Made by a program: the position numbers and the translations under genes. This document shows, one piece after another, positions 34,898-43,467 of a stretch of 60,432 bases of DNA (position 1 is the stretch's first letter; every line of letters starts with the position of its first letter). Source of the stretch: an uncultured Bacilli bacterium (lineage in GTDB: Bacteria; Bacillota_I; Bacilli_A; RFN20; CAG-449); NCBI GenBank assembly GCA_944332225.1, contig CALVJO010000005.1:1-60432 (forward strand). The letters run 5' to 3'. A model generated the notes under the pieces. The model was given only the letters and a program-made list of their open reading frames with translations, had not been told where the DNA came from and did not search any database.

Positions 34898-37800
34898 TAT
34901 AGGCGTCCTCATATATCTTTAATAATTTTTTACTTCCGCTGATGAAGCCATCAGGGCTTCTAATAATAGTTACTTCATGATTGAATAACTCATTTATTTT
35001 AGGTAAATCTCTTAAAATAGCAAACATTTTAACATGCGTGTTATCTACAAGATCACTTATGTATTTTTTAAGCTCATCGTCTTGAAAATTATTAAGCTTA
35101 TTGTATTCATCTAATCCAATTAAGCAAATGTTATAATCATCTTTTTCGATTCGAACCTGGGAAAGAATCTCTTTATTATTCCTAAATAAGTTTATCTTCT
35201 TATAAAGAACGTCATCATCTACTTTCTTTAAGATGGTAAATTCGCTGCTTTTTTCAATTAAACTTAAATCAATTTTAGTTTTATTCTTGAATTCAAAGGA
35301 TAAGCTTTTAACGTTTTGTTTATTAAACTTGGTATGGAAATCGTTAATGGTTAATAGCTTAATATCATCAAATTGATCGATATATTTAATAGTTAAACCT
35401 GGATAGGAAGATAAGAATAAATAATTTTTATAAGTGATTTTAGTTAAATCTAATTCCCCAAAATCGATATTTTGAATTGATTCCATGTCAGCAAAAGCGT
35501 AGGAACCGATCTCTTTAATTGAAGAATTTAATTTAACGTTATTGATAAATTGACATGTAGAAAGAGAGTCTCCTCCAATTATTGAGACCATCGGATCGAT
35601 AACGATGTCTCCTTTGATTCCAGGAGGCATTCTAAATAAGGTAATCGATGATGAATCTTTAGAATACAATATTCCATCTTTCGTGAAGTATTTAGGATTG
35701 TTTTCAATAAAATACTTCGTTAATATTGGGCAAAAATCTGTGAAGTCAGATGAGATATCTTCAATTTCATCCGGTAAGATTAATTCTTCAATATTTTGAT
35801 TATAGGCTAATGAATGATCTTTAATTTCCTTTATTTCTTTAGGCAAGATCACTCTTCCTTTTAAAGCAGGGACTCCAATATTTAAAATTAATTTATTGTT
35901 TGGACCTTTTGAACAAAGCAGCTGATTATTTAATAATGAGACAAAGTTTTCATTATTTTTAGCTATCTTTATTTCTTTTAATTCATTACAGAATCTAAAT
36001 AATGGATGGTTAAAAACTTTATAGTTATTTCCTATATAGATAGTTTCTAAATTTGGACAGGAGATAAAACAAAATGCTGAAATCTTTAATTCATCCGTTG
36101 AGGAAATTAAATATGCTTTCTTTAATCGAGTCATCTTAGAAAATGACGCGTGAGATATATATTCACATGAAGCAGGGATTTTAATTATTTCTATATTCTC
36201 ACATGAGGCAAAAGCCATCTCAGGAATATAATATAGCTGTAAATTAGTTAAAATTTCATTTTGAATTTCTTCTTCTCGATATAGAGATAATTTATAAATT
36301 AATAAAGTTAAATTTGGATAAGTATTTTGATTTATTAAATTTTTATCAAAGTTTTGTTGGTTACCATTAATTAAGTCAAAAAATAAATCATCTTTGCTTA
36401 ATAGTTTTAATAAAGAATATTTTTCTAAGATATTTGAAGAAAAGTCATCTAATTCGTTTAATTTATCTACCCAATTTATTTTTTTATCTACGATAGAATT
36501 TATTTCTTCTTTAACATATTTATAGAGAAGATAAGTTTTAATTTCGTCGACTATATAGTATTCGTCTCCATCGTTTTGTAAGACTCCATAGGTCACTAGA
36601 AGATCTTTAAATAATAAGTTAGATATTTGTCCATATTCGCTTTTATACGCGCATTTACCGAGGGTTTTAAACTCTTCTAATAATTCTTTTTTGATTAAAG
36701 AGCTGATATCTAAATATTTATTATTAAATAAGGATGAAATTTGATTAATTAAAGATATTTCTCCTCCTGATTCTAAAAGAAGGGAGAAGATTTCTAATTC
36801 ATTTTGAACTAATATTTCTTTTAAGAAAGATTCATTGTTATTAAGTAATTTAATTAACAAATTAATCTTAGAATAAGATGAGAAAAATTTAAAAAACCTA
36901 TCATCTTCCGTTAGATTATTGATTTGATTAATGATATTTGGTGATACTTTACAAAATTTTAAATAGGCGAGAATTTTATTTTTATTAAGAGATAATATCT
37001 CCGCGTATGTTTCTTCCATTTTCTTAGAAATATCTAGGGCTAAAGACTTATTTACATATCTTTTTCTTGAGAAAAATACGATTTCAAAACTAGATTTTAA
37101 ATCGTCTATCTCATTTAAAATTATCTGTTTAAGATTACTAGCTACATAATCAAAATTATCTAATAACAAACATATTTTTTGATGATAGGAAGAATAGGTA
37201 GCTAAATCATCAAAGTTAAATCCGATGGTGTTAGGAAAGTTTAATGAAAAAGCGTTTTGAATAAGATTTTCGTCACTTGAGGATAATGAAGCAATCTTGC
37301 TTAAATCAATATAGAGAGAATATTGATTATTCAAATAATAATTAATTAAAAGATATGAGGTTCCTGAACCTTCTGATCCAAAGATATTAATTGGGAAATT
37401 ATGATTGATTAATTTTTCTAATGACGATGAATTCTCATCTGAAAGATAAACTTGATCCTTATCATCTTTTAAATCAGGTAAAGACGAAGTCATAATCTCT
37501 TTTTTAAAGAAGAAAGATTTAAAATAGATATGATTGATTATTAAGCATGATGAGGTGACTTGATATAGATAATAATTATTTTGATTAATTGATTTAATTA
37601 AGATATTTAAAAAGTATTTAAACCCGTTAATTAAATCATATGTTTCATAATAAATTTTATTAATATCAGAAGAATTATTATAGATATCATTTAATTTTTC
37701 GTTGATGTATATAACGGTTTGATTGATAAATTCTTGATTATCTTTAGTTTTATAATGAGTTAAAAGATGGTCTTTTAAAACTGAATTAACATTAAGAGAA

Positions 37801-38522
37801 GAAGGAAGAGAAAGTAAATAAGAATCACTTCGATATCCCATCAAATCGTTTAAGATATTTTTTATAAATATAGAATTAGCTTCTAAGTTTAAGTTATTTG
37901 AAAAAGGCTCATCGTTAATAAAGGCAAAACTTTTCGTTCTTGGATCGATAAATAAGGTCGAAAAATCAGCTTTAGATGATAGATATTCATTTTGATCTTG
38001 CTTAGCTAAAAGATAAGAAAGCAAATTGATAAATAAAGATAGAAAATTTTCATAGCTAGGAACTAGAGATCCTTTTCCAATATAATTTAAAAATGGAATT
38101 CCATTATTTTCATTAACATCAGAAAAAGTAGTTAATTTACAAGACGGAAAATCATCATGAGAAGTGACGATTTCTATAAACTCATCATAGCTCATAGCCA
38201 CTTGAATCTTAGAAAATTTCTCAGCGAGGCTGAGATTATGAGTTAACTTATCTAAATCGATAACATAGATTTTTTTCTTACGATCAGTTGCATCATCATA
38301 TTCTTTTTGACAATATTCAGAATAGCGATAGTTATTGCTGACAAAAGCGATGAAAATCGTGCATGAAGCAATCGCGCAACGGATGTGCGCGTCCCAAAAG
38401 TCTCCAGATTTTAAATCTTTTTTATCATAAAAATATAGATATCTCTTTTCTTTTAAATAGTTCACATATGGTTCGACTAATAGATAGTCTTTATGTGAGT
38501 AAGATATAAATATAGACCCCAT
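34878..38522 (-). CDS. TIR-STAND NTPase-LRR protein (NLR-like)
   Basis: A 1214-residue cytosolic protein. Residues 1-95 are a TIR domain (SIFISYSHKDYLLVEPYV, FYDKKDLKSGDFWD, SNNYRYSEYCQKEY) with the likely catalytic Glu74. Residues 130-345 are unassigned. A STAND/NACHT-like NTPase starts near 360: the P-loop is GSEGSGTS (382-389), with Thr388 replacing the usual Lys; Walker B is CLLLDNFD (451-458) and the sensor strand is IVFFSRKR (481-488). A helical region follows to about 750, then BspA-like LRRs (MAFASCENIEIIKIP, SYAFADMESIQNIDF), then a 150-residue tail. The order is that of plant TIR-NB-LRR receptors. It heads an operon with a GNAT and two TIR-LRR proteins. An immune-sensor role is inferred. 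Confidence 0.78.
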   Translation of the reverse strand: MGSIFISYSHKDYLLVEPYVNYLKEKRYLYFYDKKDLKSGDFWDAHIRCAIASCTIFIAFVSNNYRYSEYCQKEYDDATDRKKKIYVIDLDKLTHNLSLAEKFSKIQVAMSYDEFIEIVTSHDDFPSCKLTTFSDVNENNGIPFLNYIGKGSLVPSYENFLSLFINLLSYLLAKQDQNEYLSSKADFSTLFIDPRTKSFAFINDEPFSNNLNLEANSIFIKNILNDLMGYRSDSYLLSLPSSLNVNSVLKDHLLTHYKTKDNQEFINQTVIYINEKLNDIYNNSSDINKIYYETYDLINGFKYFLNILIKSINQNNYYLYQVTSSCLIINHIYFKSFFFKKEIMTSSLPDLKDDKDQVYLSDENSSSLEKLINHNFPINIFGSEGSGTSYLLINYYLNNQYSLYIDLSKIASLSSSDENLIQNAFSLNFPNTIGFNFDDLATYSSYHQKICLLLDNFDYVASNLKQIILNEIDDLKSSFEIVFFSRKRYVNKSLALDISKKMEETYAEILSLNKNKILAYLKFCKVSPNIINQINNLTEDDRFFKFFSSYSKINLLIKLLNNNESFLKEILVQNELEIFSLLLESGGEISLINQISSLFNNKYLDISSLIKKELLEEFKTLGKCAYKSEYGQISNLLFKDLLVTYGVLQNDGDEYYIVDEIKTYLLYKYVKEEINSIVDKKINWVDKLNELDDFSSNILEKYSLLKLLSKDDLFFDLINGNQQNFDKNLINQNTYPNLTLLIYKLSLYREEEIQNEILTNLQLYYIPEMAFASCENIEIIKIPASCEYISHASFSKMTRLKKAYLISSTDELKISAFCFISCPNLETIYIGNNYKVFNHPLFRFCNELKEIKIAKNNENFVSLLNNQLLCSKGPNNKLILNIGVPALKGRVILPKEIKEIKDHSLAYNQNIEELILPDEIEDISSDFTDFCPILTKYFIENNPKYFTKDGILYSKDSSSITLFRMPPGIKGDIVIDPMVSIIGGDSLSTCQFINNVKLNSSIKEIGSYAFADMESIQNIDFGELDLTKITYKNYLFLSSYPGLTIKYIDQFDDIKLLTINDFHTKFNKQNVKSLSFEFKNKTKIDLSLIEKSSEFTILKKVDDDVLYKKINLFRNNKEILSQVRIEKDDYNICLIGLDEYNKLNNFQDDELKKYISDLVDNTHVKMFAILRDLPKINELFNHEVTIIRSPDGFISGSKKLLKIYEDAYNEHKKM

Positions 38523-38584
38523 GCCTAAATATTATCATTTTTAAACTAATGATTGTATTAAAGTTAAAAAAAACCTGATTTTGA

Positions 38585-39301
38585 TTATTCTTTGCTGACT
38601 GAATAAGGATCAACAAACTGAAAAGTTAAACAGTCTGAATACTTTTTAGCAATTTCAATTTTGCTATCATCATCGATAGTCCAAGATAAAGTTAATCTTT
38701 TATTTATTGATTTTTGATATTTAGGCTTCTTTAAAAGCTCGACATCTAAGTCAACACCTTCAAAAAAGTGACGGAAAATATATGGATATTCATTGCTTCC
38801 AACTAGAAGCAAACGATTGATAGATAATGATTTAACATACAATAAACATTGAGGATAGAAAGAGATGATTAAATAGTTTTTTGCGTCCTTAATATCTTTT
38901 AGCTCTTCTTTTAAGCGATTAGCTAAAGCTTTATAGTTTTGTTTATAAGGCTTAAGTTCAATAACTAAAGGAACCTTTTCTGAGACTAAAGATAGAACCT
39001 CTTGTAAGGTTGGAACCGTCTCACCATTTAATAATCGATAATTATCTTTAATTTCTTGTAAGGTTAAATTTTCAATTATCCCCTCTTTAGATGTAGTTCT
39101 CTTTAATGAAGCATCATGCATCACGATGAGATTATTATCTTTAGAAAGATGAACATCTAATTCGATGGCTAAATTATGATTTAGAGCATTTTTAAAGGCT
39201 TCCATCGAATTTTCAGTGATTTTTTCATTATGTAATCCTCGATGGCAAACACCTTTAAAAATGGATGGATTAATCCTCTTTAATACTTTTTCTTTATTCA
39301 T
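38585..39301 (-). CDS. glycerophosphodiester phosphodiesterase
   Basis: About 238 residues of the GDPD TIM-barrel family, which cleaves glycerophosphodiesters to glycerol 3-phosphate and an alcohol. The active-site motifs are seen: HRGLHNEKITENSMEAF (His-Arg and Glu-Asn), ELDVHLSKDNNLIVMHD (metal ligands Glu, Asp, and the His) and ELKPYK. No signal peptide is present, so it should be cytosolic. ATG 39301 is used; a TTG start 21 nt upstream would overlap the transporter gene. It lies 4 nt after the transporter, so the pair may handle uptake and use of a substrate. Confidence 0.88.
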   Translation of the reverse strand: MNKEKVLKRINPSIFKGVCHRGLHNEKITENSMEAFKNALNHNLAIELDVHLSKDNNLIVMHDASLKRTTSKEGIIENLTLQEIKDNYRLLNGETVPTLQEVLSLVSEKVPLVIELKPYKQNYKALANRLKEELKDIKDAKNYLIISFYPQCLLYVKSLSINRLLLVGSNEYPYIFRHFFEGVDLDVELLKKPKYQKSINKRLTLSWTIDDDSKIEIAKKYSDCLTFQFVDPYSVSKE

Positions 39302-39305
39302 ATGA

Positions 39306-40703
39306 TTAATCGTTATCCCCAAGAGCTTCTAATCCAGTTTTAAAAGTAGTCTTAACATTTTTAACGTTTTTAATAAACAAGAAGATGATCAATGATATAA
39401 CTAAGCAAACTAAAGCGTAGTAAGGTAAGACTCCAAAGTCAAAATTAGGAATAAGTAATATTGAACCTAATAAGATAGGTGTAACCGTTTGAGCCGCCAT
39501 ACTAGAAGCATAATAGTATCCGGTGAATTTACCAATTTTCTTTGAGCTGCAAAGCTCGACTACCATCGGATAAGAATTGACGTGAACTAAACTCATACCA
39601 AATCCTTTTAAGAACCAAATGATATATAAATAAACAGGAAATACTCCAGAATTATAAGCAAATTCAGGCAAGGTGAAGTTAAGGATCGCCCATAATCCAT
39701 AGGCCATGAAAGTTAATCCTAAGCCGGAGACCACGGTCCATTTTCTAGTCAATTTAGAGGCGATTAAGCCACCTATTGCAAATCCGATTACTGAACCAAC
39801 TCCTCCCATGATGGTATTTATCATAGTTGAAGATGATGATGCGTTAAGATGATAAACAGTATAATTAGTCATAAATGTTGCGATTCCGTTATCGGCCATA
39901 AACCAGAAGAATTCCGCGACTAAAATAAGAATTAACATTATTTTATTGTTTTTAGATAAAGGTTTATCATCATCAGCTTTCTCTTCTAATTCTGAAAGCT
40001 TTTCACCTAGTTCCATCTCTTCTTTTACTTCTTCAGCAATCTTATTTTCTTTGATGGTAAAGAATAAAACTAAGCAGGAGATAACCATCAATACCGAGGC
40101 TAGTAAGAATGGAACCTCAATAACCCAAATATTATTAAAAGCCCAAGAGCCTTCTTTAGATAGATAGTCAGTTAATACGAAGAATACTCCAACGATGGTA
40201 GCAAAGAAACCTCCGATGTAACCCATGATGTTAATGATTCCATTAGCCTTACTTCTTAAAGGTTTAGGAGTCATATCTGGCATCAAGCTAACTGCAGGAT
40301 TACGATACATCATCATAAATATGACTACGAGGGCCATAAATATTATCATTCCAACTATGTTGTTATAATGGAAAAACACCGGGATAAATGGAAATAAAAC
40401 TGCGGTTACAAAGGTACCAACTAAGATGTATGGCATTCTTTTACCGATAGGAGTTTTAGTCTTATCCGATAAAGAACCAAATATAGGTAATAATATTAAC
40501 GCGGCTAGATTATCAAGAGCCATGATGATTCCAACTAAATATTGAACTTCTTTAGGATCCTCAATTGAAAAAGCTCTTGCGAATTGTTCGCTTAGAAAGG
40601 TAGGACACCAAGAATCGTAAACCTGCCATAATAGTAAGATGCCAAAGAACGCAAATCCGATTATGAATGTTCTCTTTAAATTAAGTTTCAAGGTGTTCTC
40701 CAT
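39306..40703 (-). CDS. MFS transporter, GPH/SLC45-like sugar or glycoside symporter
   Basis: 465 residues with about 12 membrane helices. The first loop has GSLSDKTKTPIGKRMPYI, the characteristic GPH-like motif (sDrtxxrwGrRrpyi), and the second half has TNYTVYHLNAS and ASKLTRKW. A charged central loop (EEVKEEMELGEKLSELEEKADDDKP) splits the two halves. This points to a glycoside or sugar-type cation symporter of the SLC45-like branch. It lies between a HAD phosphatase and a glycerophosphodiesterase on the same strand with gaps of 9 and 4 nt. The substrate is not certain. AGGAGGAAAAT precedes the start. Confidence 0.85.
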   Translation of the reverse strand: MENTLKLNLKRTFIIGFAFFGILLLWQVYDSWCPTFLSEQFARAFSIEDPKEVQYLVGIIMALDNLAALILLPIFGSLSDKTKTPIGKRMPYILVGTFVTAVLFPFIPVFFHYNNIVGMIIFMALVVIFMMMYRNPAVSLMPDMTPKPLRSKANGIINIMGYIGGFFATIVGVFFVLTDYLSKEGSWAFNNIWVIEVPFLLASVLMVISCLVLFFTIKENKIAEEVKEEMELGEKLSELEEKADDDKPLSKNNKIMLILILVAEFFWFMADNGIATFMTNYTVYHLNASSSSTMINTIMGGVGSVIGFAIGGLIASKLTRKWTVVSGLGLTFMAYGLWAILNFTLPEFAYNSGVFPVYLYIIWFLKGFGMSLVHVNSYPMVVELCSSKKIGKFTGYYYASSMAAQTVTPILLGSILLIPNFDFGVLPYYALVCLVISLIIFLFIKNVKNVKTTFKTGLEALGDND

Positions 40704-40712
40704 ATTTTCCTC

Positions 40713-41351
40713 CTAGAGTAATTGATTTATTTTAGTTAAAAGTTCATCTAAAGAGTTAATGAAAGGAACATCATCTTTAATAACTCCAAAGCCGTATCTA
40801 GCATGGATGAACTCAACTTTAGCCTTTTGACATTCTAAATAATCTTTTAAAGTATCTCCGATATAGATTACTTTATCTAAATTATATTTTTCTTTAATTA
40901 ATAAGATATTTTCGTTTTTATCTTTTTTAGTATCTCCCGCGCAGAGGTGATCCTTAAATAAGTGATGTAACTTATAATTATCTAAATAGTTTTCAATATA
41001 TCCTTTGTCTGAATTAGACACGATAAATAAAAGGAATTGTTCTTTTAATTTAGTTAATACATTTATCTCATTTGGATATAGTCTTCCCGGGTGATTCTTT
41101 AAATAACCGATTTCATCTTTAAAACAAAGATTAAAATATTGTTGACCGATTGATGAATCAACATCAGGGAAAGCTAATTTTACGGTTTCTTCAGGGGTTA
41201 AACCCATATATGATCTAATTTGATCGTTATTAAAACGATACGGTAGACCAATGTTATTCATAGTGAGATTATAGCTATCTCGTATTTGCCCGATGGCGTC
41301 CCATAACGTGCCATCTAAATCAAAGATAATACCAACCTTATCCTGTTTCAT
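40713..41351 (-). CDS. HAD-superfamily phosphatase (phosphoglycolate phosphatase-like)
   Basis: A 212-residue haloacid dehalogenase-type phosphatase. Motif I is IIFDLDGTLWDA (nucleophile and acid Asp), motif II is LFIVSNSDKGY, the Lys of motif III is around AGDTKKDKNEN, and motif IV is VIYIGDTLKDYLECQKA. The cap is the small helical type of the Gph/PGMB group. Substrates of this group range from phosphoglycolate to sugar phosphates and cannot be set from sequence. It heads the minus-strand run that includes the transporter and the GDPD. Confidence 0.88.
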   Translation of the reverse strand: MKQDKVGIIFDLDGTLWDAIGQIRDSYNLTMNNIGLPYRFNNDQIRSYMGLTPEETVKLAFPDVDSSIGQQYFNLCFKDEIGYLKNHPGRLYPNEINVLTKLKEQFLLFIVSNSDKGYIENYLDNYKLHHLFKDHLCAGDTKKDKNENILLIKEKYNLDKVIYIGDTLKDYLECQKAKVEFIHARYGFGVIKDDVPFINSLDELLTKINQLL

Positions 41352-41530
41352 ACTGAAAAGATTATAACAAAATAAAAGTTAATTAAAAGCGCGAGATTAT
41401 GTTATCTAAAAAAATAAAGCTTAATTTTGACTCAAAAATATAGATAATCAGCAATGTGACTATTAACAAGCATTGTTAAGACATATGTTTTAATATATTT
41501 TAATAATATATTTTACTTTAAGGAGGACGC

Positions 41531-42154
41531 ATGGGACCTGATAAGAAAGCAATACATCCAAATCCAAACATTCCTAGTCTTTGTTTTATTAAAAATATAA
41601 TCAAGAACCCTAATATAATTGTTGGCGATTATACTTATTACGATGATTATGAAACTAATGGTGAGGATTTTGAAAAGCATGTAACTCATTTTTATCCGTT
41701 TATCGGCGATAAATTAATTATCGGTAAGTTTGTTTCTATAGCTAAAGGGATAAAATTCATAATGAATGGGGCTAATCATAGAATGAATGGAATCACTACC
41801 TATCCATTTAATATCTTAGGAAGTGGCTGGGAAAAGGTGACTCCAAAATTAGAAGATCTCCCTTTAAAGGGTGATACGGTGATTGGAAATGATGTGTGGA
41901 TTGGGGAAAATGTTACCATTTTACCAGGAGTCCATATCGGGGACGGTTCAATAATTGGCGCTAATTCAGTAGTTGGAAAGAATATTGAACCATATTCTAT
42001 CTGCGTAGGTAATCCTGTTCGGGTTATTAAAAAACGATTTGATGAAGAGACAATTAATAAACTTCTCTCTCTTCAATGGTGGAACTGGGATGAAGATAGA
42101 ATCTTTAATAATTTAGAATCTTTAGTAAATGGTGATTTAAACAACATTAAGTAA
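41531..42154 (+). CDS. Vat-like streptogramin A / xenobiotic O-acetyltransferase
   Basis: A 207-residue left-handed beta-helix (hexapeptide-repeat) acetyltransferase. The sequence tracks Vat enzymes closely: GPDKKAIHP at the start, IMNGANHRMNG with His83 as the catalytic base, TYPFNILGSGWEK, LPLKGDTVIGNDVWIG, the hexapeptide run, and LLSLQWWNWDEDRI near the end. Length equals VatA-D (about 209-219). Vat enzymes acetylate and inactivate group A streptogramins; CatB chloramphenicol enzymes are close relatives. A perfect AAGGAGG precedes the ATG. No mobile-element gene is adjacent, so it may be an intrinsic chromosomal homologue. Activity is not proven. Confidence 0.85.
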   Translation: MGPDKKAIHPNPNIPSLCFIKNIIKNPNIIVGDYTYYDDYETNGEDFEKHVTHFYPFIGDKLIIGKFVSIAKGIKFIMNGANHRMNGITTYPFNILGSGWEKVTPKLEDLPLKGDTVIGNDVWIGENVTILPGVHIGDGSIIGANSVVGKNIEPYSICVGNPVRVIKKRFDEETINKLLSLQWWNWDEDRIFNNLESLVNGDLNNIK

Positions 42155-42272
42155 TTAAAGAATGTGGTATTTATGGTTAAAGAATTGCTTTTGTCAATGT
42201 CACTTATAACATCAGTTGGTGACGGCAAGATGGATGGACATTTAACGAAGGAGAGAGGATTTCTTGTTTCTT

Positions 42273-42462
42273 ATGATTTCTAAAAAATTATTTTTTTGCC
42301 TCCGGTGTTTTGATGATTTCAGGTTCTATAATTCTAGAAGGAGGAGTTATAGGTAAGCCATATTATCCCGATGCATTTTGTCTTGCTGATGCGTTAATAA
42401 TTTTTGGTTTTGTTTTTCTTATTTTTGGATTAATCATAGATAATAATTTACGTCATTTATAG
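42273..42462 (+). pseudogene. frameshifted small membrane protein gene
   Basis: Read from ATG 42273 the frame gives MISKKLFF and then fails. If one T is removed from the T7 run at 42291-42297, the frame continues as ASGVLMISGSIILEGG and on through a second hydrophobic helix (LADALIIFGFVFLIFGLII) to a TAG at 42460-42462. The reconstructed 62-residue product is a plausible two-helix membrane protein. Alternatives are a sequence error in the T-run or slippage-based switching. I do not recognise the family. Confidence 0.45.
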
Positions 42463-42485
42463 AGCTCTAAAATATTGGCTCTTTT
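42461..42485 (+). terminator. weak terminator-like hairpin
   Basis: AGAGC (42461-42465) and GCTCT (42478-42482) make a 5-bp stem with a 12-nt loop followed by TTTATTTTG. It is short but correctly placed after the frameshifted gene. Confidence 0.35.
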
Positions 42486-42544
42486 ATTTTGTTTTTCTAA
42501 GTGATTACAAGTTCATAATTATTTTTGTTTTAACTTATAGATGG

Positions 42545-42664
42545 TATAATTAAATTAGATTTTTGATTTAAAGAGCTTGCTAAAATAGTAAGTAACATAA
42601 TTCAATCCTATTTATAAGATGGGAGGGATAGTACCTATAGGATTGAAGAAAACTGAAGGTACTA
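42545..42664 (+). promoter_or_regulatory. promoter and structured leader with pseudoknot topology, SIMPL gene
   Basis: An extended -10 (TGG TATAAT, hexamer 42545-42550) should give a leader of about 110 nt. The leader holds a hairpin CTTGCTA/TAGTAAG (42576-42582 and 42586-42592). Next, TTCAATCCTAT (42601-42611) pairs perfectly with ATAGGATTGAA (42637-42647). A second stem, TAGTACCT (42629-42636) with AGGTACTA (42657-42664), has its first arm in the loop of the previous stem and its second arm after it, which is an H-type pseudoknot. The second stem covers the ribosome site (GAAGG, 42655-42659). This looks like a translational switch. I do not recognise a known riboswitch class. Confidence 0.6.
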
Positions 42665-42670
42665 AAAAAT

Positions 42671-43330
42671 ATGGACAGACTTTTAAAAATTAATGGATAT
42701 GGAAAAATTAATGTTAAAGCAGATCAAATGAATCTAATTTTTACTATGAAGGGAGTTGATGATGCTTATCAAAATGTTTTGCTTAAATCAACTATAATGC
42801 ATGAAACATTACTTCAAAATTTAAAAAAATTAGGCATTGAGGAAAGCAATATCATCACTGAAAGTTTCGATATCTCCCAAAACATGATTAATGTGTTGAT
42901 CGATGGCAAAAATAAAACTGTGCAAGATGGATATAAATTTTATGAAAGGATCAAGGTAAGCTTTCCTTTCGATAACTATAAATTAAATGAGATTCTTCAA
43001 ATGTTAAATGATTCTAGATTTTATACTGATTTTTCAATAGGCTACTCTTTACAAAATCCAGATAAATATCATTCTCTTGCCTTAGAAAAAGCAATTGAAA
43101 ATGTTAAAAACGTAGCCTCTACCATATCAAAAAAATTTGGGATGGAATTAGATAATATAGCTTCAATAAAATATGGAATTCACGATTATAACACAGATTT
43201 AATAGTTCCAGCAGGAGTTAGATTAATGTCTAGCAATAAAGCTAGTTCAAAAGAAATTGGAAAAGTAAATCTAGTTTCTAAGGATATTGTTATCGATGAA
43301 TATATAGAGGTTGAATATTTTATTAAATAA
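42671..43330 (+). CDS. SIMPL-domain (DUF541) protein
   Basis: A 219-residue protein of the SIMPL/DUF541 family. The features are KINGYGKINVKADQMNLIFTMKG at the start, YQNVLLKS, the FDISQNM segment, and a C-terminal strand set (NVASTISKKFGMELDNIASIKYG). Many relatives are periplasmic or surface oligomers, but no signal peptide is present here, so this copy should be cytosolic. The family's molecular role is unclear. The start lies 11 nt after a GAAGG ribosome site that is buried in the leader pseudoknot, so expression is probably controlled at translation. Confidence 0.8.
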   Translation: MDRLLKINGYGKINVKADQMNLIFTMKGVDDAYQNVLLKSTIMHETLLQNLKKLGIEESNIITESFDISQNMINVLIDGKNKTVQDGYKFYERIKVSFPFDNYKLNEILQMLNDSRFYTDFSIGYSLQNPDKYHSLALEKAIENVKNVASTISKKFGMELDNIASIKYGIHDYNTDLIVPAGVRLMSSNKASSKEIGKVNLVSKDIVIDEYIEVEYFIK

Positions 43331-43467
43331 TTAAGAAATAGCTTAAAATATAGATTATTAGCAAATTTAAATGTTTTGTCGATAAAATTAAAACTAAGAT
43401 AAAATTCTTTTAATATATTAATATTTTTGATACTTTTATTTAAATATTTTGAAAGGGGATACACATA

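Noticed and set aside
42601-42664. Match of the leader to preQ1, ZTP, fluoride or SAM-II riboswitches
   Set aside because: The pseudoknot topology is shared, but the conserved bases of those classes are not visible and the downstream gene does not fit their regulons.
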